Shown here piece by piece: positions 7,505-15,168 of a stretch of DNA of 64,000 bases (the first letter of the stretch is position 1; every line of letters begins with the position of its first letter). The DNA lies in contig NZ_CP061947.1 of the NCBI RefSeq assembly GCF_014838715.1, positions 4,030,001 through 4,094,000 on the forward strand, in the 5' to 3' direction. The position numbers and the translations under genes are program-made. The notes under the pieces are model-generated. The model saw only the letters and a list, made by a program, of their open reading frames with translations. It was not told where the DNA came from and did not search any database. This DNA is from Algoriphagus sp. Y33. Its GTDB lineage: Bacteria; Bacteroidota; Bacteroidia; Cytophagales; Cyclobacteriaceae.

Positions 7505-10207
7505 TTATTTGTAAAGCCCGTTAAACAGCATTTTGAATGTCCCATGCGACTGGGCTCTAAAGGTAATCTCCGGACCAAAGGCGTAGAATTTCCCTTTACC
7601 CAGTTGAGCTTCAAAAGCCGTCACCCCGTTTTTCAGGTAAGACTGGCCCCATGCCCAACCACTTCTCAGCGGCTCTTCATCTCCAAACCATGCAATCGGT
7701 TTCACCCCCTTATTTCCTGCAGAAGGTGACAATTTGAAAACTGGACTTCTGTTGAACATGATGTAGGCTTCATCTCTCATACCATAGTTAATCGGAAAAG
7801 AATTATCTACATGCATTTCCAAAACTGAGCCCGGCACATAGTATTTCTCGCCGCTTAGAGGCTTGGGTTTTCCATCAGCCCCAATCTCTACCAGCGCATC
7901 TTCCACGGGAAGGCCAAAGTGGTATGCCAGCTCGGTGGCAGCCCCCACCGATATGACCTCTCCTCCATCCTCTATGAATTTCTTTAGCCGGGGAACTGAT
8001 TCTGCGGCAGTAAAACTGCCCAACATATGATGATATTTCTCATCAATTTCTTCAGGTTTTGGTTGCGCTCTGGAATAACCGCGAGAGTCTGCACCGGGAA
8101 TACCAGGCCCAATAAACAGCATCACATCGTACTTATCCTTCAAATTACCGGCATCTATCTCCTTAGGAAATACGAGTTGGTATTCAAAATGGAACTGCTC
8201 GAGCATCCATCTCACCCAGCCCGAAGGCATGGATCCACCATAGTAGTCATACAAGGCAACACGGGCTGGATGTATCTGAGTGACCCCTTTTGGCATAGAA
8301 GCCGGAACCGGATACACCCCGTATTCTTTCGCTGCCAGTTCCAATTCTTTTTTCCCTCCACTTACGTAAAAGGATCCCGCAGGCAATCCGTCTACCACAG
8401 CAGTCGTTCTATAAACCTTCAGGTTTGCTTTCAGCAAATCATTCACCGCCATGAAACTGTTGTTGTTTCTCGCATCAAGCAGGTAGCCTGAGCCATTTGC
8501 AAGAGTTTTTGCCGGCGGAGACTGGATCTCTCCGTACGGAATACGCTCGAAGGGTCCATCAATACCTTCATACATTCTATCCACTTCCACACCCATTTGC
8601 AATGCCAAAGTCCATCCTGCCGCATCATACGGTCTGATCGGAGGCCCACCCGGGTAAAGAAAATCATTCGGGTGATCCTGTGGTTCAAACATATCTATCA
8701 CATGTGGACGAAAAGCCTGTGCTGTTTTGACAATAAAAGAATTGGCAGGATAGTTTTTGCCATTGACAGTAAAATCAGCCGTAGCTTTCTCTACCAAAAT
8801 CCCCGACTTGATTAATGCATTCATGAATTTCACAGCCGTCGGAAAGTCTGGCTGACCGGCTGAAAGAATATAAGCTCTGGGATCTCTATTCACAGGATCT
8901 GTATATATAGAGTCATAAAACTGGGTTGGCAACCCTGATCTGGGATTAGTTTCACCGTCCTCACTCTTCCGGGAATTATCAAATGCTTCTTGTACCGCCT
9001 GAGCATACTTTGGATACATTGTCCAATTATCCTGACTCCCCTTTTCGATGGATTTTCTACCCATCAGGTAAATATTAAGAAGTAATTCATCCCCATGTCG
9101 CACAGCATGATTGAAGATTGCGTAATTCAAAGACACCGAATAGTCTATAGATCTCCTAAAATGCCACTCCTGAGGAGTCACCGGATACGGGGTTCCATTG
9201 TTTGGAATCAATCGTTCAGGCACCAAAGGCACGTTGTATGGAGTAGGATTCCCGATGATTTCTGTCAAAATACCGATTATATTATGGTAATACGGGGTGG
9301 TTCTTAAGCCACCATTCCACCAAGTTGAGAACACGGAGCCGTCCAATCTTGTATAGCCGGGTTTATCTTCCTGATGCATTCTATTGATCATTGCTGCACC
9401 CACAGCATCCAAACTGGTGATGATCAGCGGATCAAACACGTGATTGAAAGGATCACGGTAAGGCGGCCCTGCCACTACTGCGCCAGCAGGAGCCGTCTGA
9501 TGGTGATTGTAAATAATTTGCGGAATCCACTCTACATATTGCTGAAGAGACATATTTGCAGCTTCACTCATGTTATTCATGTAGAAGTCACGGTTATTGT
9601 CATGCCCTACATACTTTTGATAGAGAATCGGGATGTTCTGATCACGGGCTGCCGGATCATCCTTTCTCATGTACCAGTCTGACATGATTTCCATTCCATC
9701 AGGGTTGGCATGCACAAGAAGAATGATTACATTATCGAGGATTTTCAGTGTCTCAGCATCATTCTTTGAAGCTAATTGATACAAGGTTTCTATCAGCTGA
9801 TGAGGCCCTACCACTTCATTAGCATGTAATCCGCCGTCTATCCACACAACGGGCTTGCCTTCTACCGAGAGCTTTTCTGCCTCTTCTCTGGTAATTTCGG
9901 CATGGGCGAGCTTCTGGGAGATTTCTTTGTATTCATCTAGCTTAGCAAAATTATCAGGTGCAGTCACGATCATCATCGGCTGAGATCTTCCATACTCGGT
10001 TTTGCCGATTTCCACCATCCTCACCCGGTCACTCACTTCGGCTACTTTCTTGAAGTAAGCTTCCGTCTGAGTGAAATTTGCCAGCTTGTAATCATCTCCT
10101 ATATCAAAGCCAAAATGAGCTTTTGGCGTGGGCACATTCTGGGCAAATACTCCTAATGAAAAGGATATAAACAGAATAAGCAGTGTAGTTCTTAATCTCA
10201 TAAGCAT
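7505..10207 (-). CDS. Secreted zinc carboxypeptidase, M14 family
   Basis: 900 aa. A Sec signal peptide (MLMRLRTTLLILFISFSLGVFAQ) is followed by an M14 carboxypeptidase domain. The zinc motif HxxE is at H128/E131 in GGLHANEVVGPH; VHANPDGME and NHHQTAPAGA further on fit the remaining active-site region. The domain is followed by a long C-terminal part (roughly residues 400-900) whose VMLFIGPGIPGADS, GEVISVGAATELAYHFG and YAFGPEITFRAQSHGTFKML segments look like the class I glutamine-amidotransferase-like module found in large Bacteroidetes M14 proteins. Likely a periplasmic or surface peptidase. Single-gene unit with a terminator; M3 is an alternative start. Confidence 0.88.
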   Translation of the reverse strand: MLMRLRTTLLILFISFSLGVFAQNVPTPKAHFGFDIGDDYKLANFTQTEAYFKKVAEVSDRVRMVEIGKTEYGRSQPMMIVTAPDNFAKLDEYKEISQKLAHAEITREEAEKLSVEGKPVVWIDGGLHANEVVGPHQLIETLYQLASKNDAETLKILDNVIILLVHANPDGMEIMSDWYMRKDDPAARDQNIPILYQKYVGHDNNRDFYMNNMSEAANMSLQQYVEWIPQIIYNHHQTAPAGAVVAGPPYRDPFNHVFDPLIITSLDAVGAAMINRMHQEDKPGYTRLDGSVFSTWWNGGLRTTPYYHNIIGILTEIIGNPTPYNVPLVPERLIPNNGTPYPVTPQEWHFRRSIDYSVSLNYAIFNHAVRHGDELLLNIYLMGRKSIEKGSQDNWTMYPKYAQAVQEAFDNSRKSEDGETNPRSGLPTQFYDSIYTDPVNRDPRAYILSAGQPDFPTAVKFMNALIKSGILVEKATADFTVNGKNYPANSFIVKTAQAFRPHVIDMFEPQDHPNDFLYPGGPPIRPYDAAGWTLALQMGVEVDRMYEGIDGPFERIPYGEIQSPPAKTLANGSGYLLDARNNNSFMAVNDLLKANLKVYRTTAVVDGLPAGSFYVSGGKKELELAAKEYGVYPVPASMPKGVTQIHPARVALYDYYGGSMPSGWVRWMLEQFHFEYQLVFPKEIDAGNLKDKYDVMLFIGPGIPGADSRGYSRAQPKPEEIDEKYHHMLGSFTAAESVPRLKKFIEDGGEVISVGAATELAYHFGLPVEDALVEIGADGKPKPLSGEKYYVPGSVLEMHVDNSFPINYGMRDEAYIMFNRSPVFKLSPSAGNKGVKPIAWFGDEEPLRSGWAWGQSYLKNGVTAFEAQLGKGKFYAFGPEITFRAQSHGTFKMLFNGLYK

Positions 10208-10517
10208 ATGGGTTGGTTTATTTTCTGACTAAAATAGCACGAAAAAATAGGCGACCAGTGATCACAAGCCTCTTTTATCGGGATTTTACAGGATTGGAAA
10301 ATAGAAGCAATAAACTAATCAATAATCGAATCCCTACAGTTCAACTAAGCCTTTATATAGTTTGAAATTACAATTACCTTAAACTAACTCCTGTTGCCTT
10401 ACTCACGCCTGCTTATATTTAGCCCAATAGATTTCAGGAAATTGCCTGATCCTGTTTGAACTCAAAATTATCTTCCATATGAATTTCAAACACCTTAGTC
10501 ATCCATTCAAAAATTAC
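10208..10517. other. Intergenic region between divergent M14 and prs genes
   Basis: About 310 bases without a plausible gene. It is AT-rich and carries the upstream regions of both divergent genes. A TATTTTAG (one mismatch to TAnnTTTG) is present on the minus strand near 10240-10250 and could serve the peptidase gene; no conserved structure or repeat was seen. Confidence 0.5.
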
Positions 10518-10525
10518 TATTTTTG
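10518..10525 (+). promoter_or_regulatory. Promoter -7 element of prs
   Basis: TATTTTTG, an exact match to TAnnTTTG, 41 bases before the prs ATG. The -33 region (TTAG at 10495) is weak. Confidence 0.5.
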
Positions 10526-10566
10526 CTCTTAAATCCATTCCAAATCTTTCCGAAAAACGAATACCC

Positions 10567-11493
10567 ATGTCCGAGGTTAAAATCTTTTCAGGCACCAATA
10601 GCCAGTCACTTGCAGAGAAAATCGCCAAAAACTACGGCAAAAAGCTGGGCGATCTTACGCTGTCCAAGTTCAGTGATGGCGAATTGTCCCCGAGCTTCAA
10701 TGAATCCATCAGAGGCTGTACCGTCTTTTTGGTTCAAAGCACCACCCCGCCGAGTGACAATCTTTTGGAGCTTTGTTTGATGATTGATGCAGCCAAAAGA
10801 GCCAGTGCATATAAGGTATGCGCAGTGATTCCTTATTTTGGATACGCCAGGCAAGACCGGAAAGATAGGCCAAGAGTATCCATCGCCGCTAAGGCAATCG
10901 CCAATATGATCACCTCTGCAGGAGCAGACAGAATCATGACATGTGACCTTCACGCAGGACAAATTCAAGGTTTTTTCGACATACCTTTGGATCATTTGAA
11001 TGGATCAGCTATCTTTGTGCCCTATTTGAATTCGCTGAGGCTTCCGAATATGATTTTTGCATCCCCGGATGTAGGAGGAGTAGCGAGAGCAAGGGCTTAC
11101 GCCAAGCATTTTGAAGTAGAAATGGTGGTCTGTGACAAGCACAGAAAAAGAGCCAACGAGATTGCTTCCATGCAAGTAATCGGGGATGTAGAGGGTAAGG
11201 ATGTGATTCTAGTAGATGATTTGGTGGATACCGCAGGTACGCTCTGTAAGGCTGCACAAATCGTCATGGAAAAAGGAGCTACTTCAGTAAGAGCTATAGC
11301 AACCCATGGTGTACTCTCCGGAAAAGCTTACGAAAATATCGAAAACTCAGTACTGGAAGAATTGGTCATCACTGACACCATCACTCCGAAACAACAATCA
11401 TCCAAAATCAAAGTTTTGACAGTCGCAGACCTATTCGCAAAGGCTATTCACGCCGTTACAGGAAATACTTCTATCAGTTCTTTGTTTATCTAA
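10567..11493 (+). CDS. prs: Ribose-phosphate pyrophosphokinase
   Basis: 308 aa, standard length. The enzyme makes PRPP from ribose 5-phosphate and ATP for nucleotide, histidine and NAD synthesis. Visible signatures are KIFSGTNSQSLAEKIA at the N-terminus, FGYARQDRKDRPR (ATP flexible region), DLHAGQIQGFFDIPLDHL (the PRPP synthase signature with the metal/ATP-binding DLHxxQ), and the PRPP-binding loop ILVDDLVDTAGTLCKAA. It is the first of three housekeeping genes prs-rplY-pth on the plus strand, with a 113-base gap to rplY that contains repeat copy A. Confidence 0.96.
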   Translation: MSEVKIFSGTNSQSLAEKIAKNYGKKLGDLTLSKFSDGELSPSFNESIRGCTVFLVQSTTPPSDNLLELCLMIDAAKRASAYKVCAVIPYFGYARQDRKDRPRVSIAAKAIANMITSAGADRIMTCDLHAGQIQGFFDIPLDHLNGSAIFVPYLNSLRLPNMIFASPDVGGVARARAYAKHFEVEMVVCDKHRKRANEIASMQVIGDVEGKDVILVDDLVDTAGTLCKAAQIVMEKGATSVRAIATHGVLSGKAYENIENSVLEELVITDTITPKQQSSKIKVLTVADLFAKAIHAVTGNTSISSLFI

Positions 11494-11516
11494 GAATCAA
11501 TTTTAATACAAATACA

Positions 11517-11581
11517 ATATGAAATCGAGCTTGGAAAAGCATCTCAAAGAGGGATGAAATCCATATTGCGAGATTCCATAT
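11517..11581. repeat. Interspersed intergenic repeat, copy A
   Basis: Begins with ATATGAAATCGAGC (11517-11530) and ends with GCGAGATTCCATAT (11568-11581). The two ends are inverted relative to each other at 11 of 14 positions. Copies B (12272) and C (12943) share the same ends; the interior of this copy has diverged from theirs. It lies between prs and rplY. Confidence 0.7.
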
Positions 11582-11606
11582 GACAATTAATAATCAATAA
11601 TAACAT

Positions 11607-12185
11607 ATGAAAAATTTAGAGATTATAGGGTTTAAAAGAGCAAATCTCGACAGTGCCAGTCTTTCTGAATTGAGAGAATCAGGTAATGTTCCCTGTGTGG
11701 TTTACGGACCTGGTATCAAAGAGCAGATCCACTTCTACTCACCAATCATCCTTTTCAGAGACTTGATTTATACTCCTGAAGTACACATGGTTGAATTGAA
11801 TATCGAAGGAACCATTATCAAGGCAGTATTGAAGGACGCACAATTCCATCCGGTAAGTGAGACTCTTCTTCATGCAGACTTTGTGGCTTTTGCCGAAGAC
11901 AAACCTATCAAGTTTGAAATCCCTGTGAAAGTAGAAGGAAGCTCTCCTGGTCTTGCAAAAGGTGGTAAACTAGAATTGAAAACGAGAGTATTGAAAGTTA
12001 AAGGTCTTGCAAAAGACTTCCCTGATGTTATTCCTATCGATATTTCTGAGCTTGACTTGGGTAAATCATTCAAAGTGGAAGATGTCAAAGTGGAAGGCTT
12101 CGAAATCCTAACAAATCCGAACGTTTCTATCGTGACTATTGGTGTACCAAGAGCTCTTAGAGGTAAGAAAGGCGGAGAAGAGTAA
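11607..12185 (+). CDS. rplY: 50S ribosomal protein L25, Ctc form
   Basis: 192 aa, the two-domain L25/Ctc (TL5) form that binds 5S rRNA. The N-terminal L25 domain includes GFKRANLDSASLSELRESGNVPCVVYGPG, with the conserved R-x-x-G-x-[IV]P-x-V-x-YG motif; the second TL5 domain runs from about residue 95 (KFEIPVKVEGSSPGLAKGGKLE, then DVIPIDISELDLGKSFKVEDV). The short GGEE tail is typical. It is in the prs-rplY-pth order common in many bacteria, and a terminator-like hairpin follows its stop. Confidence 0.95.
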   Translation: MKNLEIIGFKRANLDSASLSELRESGNVPCVVYGPGIKEQIHFYSPIILFRDLIYTPEVHMVELNIEGTIIKAVLKDAQFHPVSETLLHADFVAFAEDKPIKFEIPVKVEGSSPGLAKGGKLELKTRVLKVKGLAKDFPDVIPIDISELDLGKSFKVEDVKVEGFEILTNPNVSIVTIGVPRALRGKKGGEE

Positions 12186-12213
12186 ATTCAGTCTCTATTA
12201 CACTATTCATTTA

Positions 12214-12247
12214 AAATCCTGCCCATATCCGGGTGGGATTTTTTATT
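12214..12247 (+). terminator. Rho-independent terminator after rplY
   Basis: An 11-bp stem AAATCCTGCCC / GGGTGGGATTT (two G-U pairs) with loop ATATCC and a following T run, 28 bases after the rplY stop. Confidence 0.8.
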
Positions 12248-12271
12248 TTCAAACCCGATAGCTGCTGTAAA

Positions 12272-12355
12272 ATGAAAATCGAGCCTGCCTGAAGCAGACA
12301 GGCCTGGCTCCAAAGTCACACACCAGGTGATTATAATGCATTCATGATTCCATAT
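12272..12355. repeat. Interspersed intergenic repeat, copy B
   Basis: Starts ATGAAAATCGAGC and ends CATGATTCCATAT. It shares TCACACACC, TTATAATGCA and the terminal motifs with copy C, and additionally contains the 21-bp GCCTG palindrome at 12283-12303. It lies between the rplY terminator and pth. Confidence 0.65.
12283..12303. repeat. 21-bp imperfect GCCTG...CAGGC palindrome
   Basis: A short GC-rich inverted repeat, GCCTGCCTGAAGCAGACAGG plus C; a related copy (17 of 21 identical) is at 31089-31109. Probably a small dispersed palindromic element. Confidence 0.5.
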
Positions 12356-12382
12356 GACAGCTGAAAAACAAATTATAAACAC

Positions 12383-12943
12383 ATGAAACACCTAATCATA
12401 GGCCTTGGGAATATTGGCCCAGAATATGAACTCACCAGACACAACATTGGCTTTTTGACAGTGGACAGGCTTGCCGACTCGAAGGACTGCACCTGGAAGA
12501 GTGACAGACTTGCATTCAAAACAGAATTCAAGCACAAAGGCAGAACAATCCATATGATTAAGCCTACTACTTACATGAACCTTAGTGGCAAGGCAATGAA
12601 TTACTGGATGAAAGAACTTCAGGTAAGCAAAGAGAATACGCTGGTGATCGTAGATGATGTGGCCATTCCTTTTGGCAAACTCCGCATGAAACCCAAAGGA
12701 AGCGCAGCCGGTCACAACGGGCTGAAAAACATAGAAGAGCTCACAGGAGGTCAGAACTACCCAAGACTGAGAATGGGCATAGGCGATGACTTTCCTAAGG
12801 GTAGGCAAGTTGATTTTGTTTTGGGAAATTTCACACAGCAGGAATTTGCCGAAATCCCTACCATAATGGATAAAGCAATAGAAATGACCCTCAGTTTTTG
12901 TACAATTGGCATAGAACGCACCATGAATCAATTCAACGATTGA
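12383..12943 (+). CDS. pth: Peptidyl-tRNA hydrolase
   Basis: 186 aa, standard length. The enzyme releases peptides from drop-off peptidyl-tRNA. Visible catalytic positions are the N-terminal GLGNIGPEYELTRHNIGF (N10 and H20 region), KPTTYMNLSGKAM, VIVDDVAIPFGKLRMKPKGSAAGHNGLKNIEE with the catalytic aspartate and the GHNGL motif, and RMGIGDDFPKGRQVDFVLGNFT. The stop codon overlaps the first base of repeat copy C. Start fixed by the family N-terminus. Confidence 0.96.
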   Translation: MKHLIIGLGNIGPEYELTRHNIGFLTVDRLADSKDCTWKSDRLAFKTEFKHKGRTIHMIKPTTYMNLSGKAMNYWMKELQVSKENTLVIVDDVAIPFGKLRMKPKGSAAGHNGLKNIEELTGGQNYPRLRMGIGDDFPKGRQVDFVLGNFTQQEFAEIPTIMDKAIEMTLSFCTIGIERTMNQFND

Positions 12944-13015
12944 TGAAATCGAGCATAACTAAAGCGTCACACACTGTAATGGTTATATGGCTATAATGCA
13001 AGCGAGATTCCATGT
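12943..13015. repeat. Interspersed intergenic repeat, copy C
   Basis: Starts ATGAAATCGAGC at the pth stop and ends GCGAGATTCCATGT. The interior TCACACACTG...TATAATGCA matches copy B. The similarity continues past the end into an A-rich leader and ACACATGAAA, which here stops after two codons. Confidence 0.7.
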
Positions 13016-13050
13016 GGCCTTTTAAAAAAACACAAACACATGAAATAAGA

Positions 13051-13082
13051 TTTGGAATTCCCCAAATATCGATCTTTCTTTG
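13051..13082 (+). promoter_or_regulatory. Promoter of the SAM riboswitch-metZ transcript
   Basis: TTTG at 13051-13054, a 20-base spacer, and TTTCTTTG at 13075-13082 (one mismatch to TAnnTTTG). Predicted transcription start falls about 10 bases before the riboswitch P1 stem. Confidence 0.55.
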
Positions 13083-13100
13083 CATCACTTCAGGCAACTG

Positions 13101-13201
13101 ATTTATAAAGAAGAGGCGAGAGATTAGGCTCAACGACCCTCTGGCAACCATCCCGAAACGGAGAACGGTGCCAAATCCTACCCTATGCGGGAACTATAGA
13201 T
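13101..13201 (+). promoter_or_regulatory. SAM-I (S-box) riboswitch
   Basis: The leader carries the S-box core: GAGAGATTAGGCTC, ACGACCCTCTGGCAACC, AACGGTGCCAAATCCT and a closing CCCTATGCGGG hairpin (P4). P1 is formed by ATTTATA (13101-13107) and TATAGAT (13195-13201), seven pairs with one G-U. It precedes the MetZ-type gene by about 100 bases, fitting feedback control of methionine synthesis by S-adenosylmethionine. No clear intrinsic terminator was found between the aptamer and the ATG, so control could be translational or use an unseen expression platform. Confidence 0.9.
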
Positions 13202-13304
13202 TGGCTTACTTCACAAATAATCCCTTTTATTTCGTTCCCCTCATTGGGTTTGATTTTCTCAAATCTGCTTGATTAGTCTTATCAAAATCTAAACTGATCA
13301 ATAA

Positions 13305-14477
13305 ATGAGTAAGCACTTTGAAACGAACTCTGTAAGGATCTCCCCTTCCAAGTCCAGCCAGCGGGAGCACTCCGCTCCTATTTACCTTACATCCAGCTTT
13401 ACATTCGACTCAGCGGAAGAAGCCCGAGCTACTTTTGCTGATGAAATAGAAGGGAATATCTACTCCCGGTATGCCAACCCAAATTCCAGTGATCTGATAG
13501 AAAAAGTCTGTGCTGCCGAAGGCACTGAAGATGGATTTGCTACTGCATCAGGGATGGCCGCAATGTTTGGGAGTATTGCCGCACTACTGCAGCAAGGAGA
13601 TCATGTACTTGCCGCACGGTCACTTTTCGGATCTACTCATCAGCTACTTACTAAAGTATTTCCTAAGTGGGGGATCACCTCTACTTACGGGGATATTTTT
13701 GATTATTTGAATTGGGAAAAACTCATACAACCCAACACCAAAATGCTTTTCATCGAAACCCCATCCAATCCGGGCTTGGAAATAATCGATCTGGAATGGG
13801 CGGGTAAATTTGCGGCAGCTCACAACCTGATTCTGGTAGTGGATAATTGCTTCGCCTCGCCTTATTTACAACAGCCTGCTAAGTGGGGAGCTCATATTGT
13901 GACCCACAGTGCTACCAAATACATCGACGGACAAGGACGAGTGCTGGGAGGCTTGATTTTGGGCAAAGCTAACTTGATGCAGGAAGTACAGTTTTTTGCG
14001 AGACATACAGGGCCTGCCATATCTCCATTCAATGCATGGATACTTGCGAAAAGCATGGAAACACTTGGTGTAAGAATGGATAGACACTGCAGCAATGCGC
14101 TGAAAGTAGCTGAGTATTTCGAAGGTAATTCTGAGTTACTTGCAGTAAAATATCCATTCCTAAAATCACATCCCCAATACGAAATCGCAAAAAAACAAAT
14201 GAGTCAGGGTGGTGGGATAGTTACCTTAGATCTGAAAGGCGGAGTTCAGCGTGCCCAACGCTTCATCGATCAGCTTCAGATGATCTCCATCACTGCTAAT
14301 CTGGGTGACAGTCGAAGTATTGTCACACATCCTGCCTCTACTACGCACAGCAAACTTTCTGTTGACGAAAGAGCACAGGTTGGGATTTCGGATGGACTGG
14401 TACGACTATCTGTAGGTCTGGAGCACTACGAAGACATAATTCAGGATGTAGAAAGAGCGATTGACTTATCAAAGTAA
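13305..14477 (+). CDS. metZ: O-succinylhomoserine sulfhydrylase-type Cys/Met metabolism PLP enzyme
   Basis: 390 aa, a complete cystathionine gamma-synthase-family enzyme. Visible: YLTSSFTFDSAEEARATF at the N-terminus, the active-site tyrosine and arginine in NIYSRYANPN (residues 51-60), cofactor-binding D180 in LILVVDNCFASP, and Schiff-base lysine K205 in HSATKYIDGQGRVLGG. The ATKYIDGQGRV pattern is the one seen in O-succinylhomoserine sulfhydrylases (MetZ) rather than gamma-lyases. The upstream SAM riboswitch supports a methionine-biosynthetic role (direct sulfhydrylation to homocysteine). A bidirectional terminator follows. Exact acyl substrate (succinyl or acetyl) is not settled by sequence. 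Confidence 0.9.
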   Translation: MSKHFETNSVRISPSKSSQREHSAPIYLTSSFTFDSAEEARATFADEIEGNIYSRYANPNSSDLIEKVCAAEGTEDGFATASGMAAMFGSIAALLQQGDHVLAARSLFGSTHQLLTKVFPKWGITSTYGDIFDYLNWEKLIQPNTKMLFIETPSNPGLEIIDLEWAGKFAAAHNLILVVDNCFASPYLQQPAKWGAHIVTHSATKYIDGQGRVLGGLILGKANLMQEVQFFARHTGPAISPFNAWILAKSMETLGVRMDRHCSNALKVAEYFEGNSELLAVKYPFLKSHPQYEIAKKQMSQGGGIVTLDLKGGVQRAQRFIDQLQMISITANLGDSRSIVTHPASTTHSKLSVDERAQVGISDGLVRLSVGLEHYEDIIQDVERAIDLSK

Positions 14478-14530
14478 AACGACTAGCATTGCTGCCAGTC
14501 TTTGTAAGATAAAAGCAGGTTGAATACAAA

Positions 14531-14576
14531 AATGCCCTCAAAAAGGATGTTATTCTTTTGAGGGCATTCATTTTTT
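14531..14576 (+). terminator. Bidirectional terminator between metZ and CBS gene
   Basis: 13-bp perfect arms AATGCCCTCAAAA and TTTTGAGGGCATT with a 12-base loop and T/A runs on both sides; it serves both convergent genes. Confidence 0.9.
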
Positions 14577-14587
14577 AAGCCTCACTT

Positions 14588-15049
14588 CTACCAAGTGGTT
14601 TGCCGCAAGGTAGGAAAGGCCCGAATTATATCACTCAGACTAATCTGTCCCAACAGGACTCCATCTTTCATCACCGGGAATCTTCGGATTTTATGCTCTA
14701 AAAATTGTGATGCAGCATCGAATATTGATAAATCCGGAGAAAGCGTAAGAACATCCCTAGACATATGCTCGCTTACTTTTGCCGGGAATTTCGGCGTGTT
14801 GGTGTATTTTCCTTTAATAATCTCTTTTAGGCAATCCACTTCCGAAATAATACCTATTAATGCGCCTGAAGCATCTATCACCGGTGCACCGGATATCTTT
14901 CGTTTGGTGAGCACTTCCATTACCTGATCAATAGTATCATCCGGCTTGAAAGTAATCAAGCTTGTACTCATGTACTCTTTTACTAGAATTTGCGGAATTG
15001 GGGCTTTTTTGGGTTCTGCCATTCTAACCCCTTGAAAACTTTTTACCAT
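14588..15049 (-). CDS. CBS-domain pair protein
   Basis: 153 aa consisting of two CBS repeats, which together form a Bateman module that binds adenosyl ligands. Repeat one covers about residues 24-80 (MSTSLITFKPDDTIDQVMEVLTKRKISGAPVIDASGALIGIISEVD), repeat two about 95-150 (MSRDVLTLSPDLSIFDAASQFLEHKIRRFPVMKDGVLLGQISLSDI). No fused effector domain, so it probably regulates a partner by ligand sensing. M10 (15022) is an alternative start. It stands alone between the metZ terminator and the VCBS lipoprotein gene. Confidence 0.88.
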   Translation of the reverse strand: MVKSFQGVRMAEPKKAPIPQILVKEYMSTSLITFKPDDTIDQVMEVLTKRKISGAPVIDASGALIGIISEVDCLKEIIKGKYTNTPKFPAKVSEHMSRDVLTLSPDLSIFDAASQFLEHKIRRFPVMKDGVLLGQISLSDIIRAFPTLRQTTW

Positions 15050-15168
15050 AGGTTAAAATTTAAGGATGAAAGAATAAATTATCGATAATTAGTAACAATT
15101 AAAAATTATAACTTAAAAAACCCTATATTTCGATACTATAATTTAAAAAAAACCATTCACACAAAATA

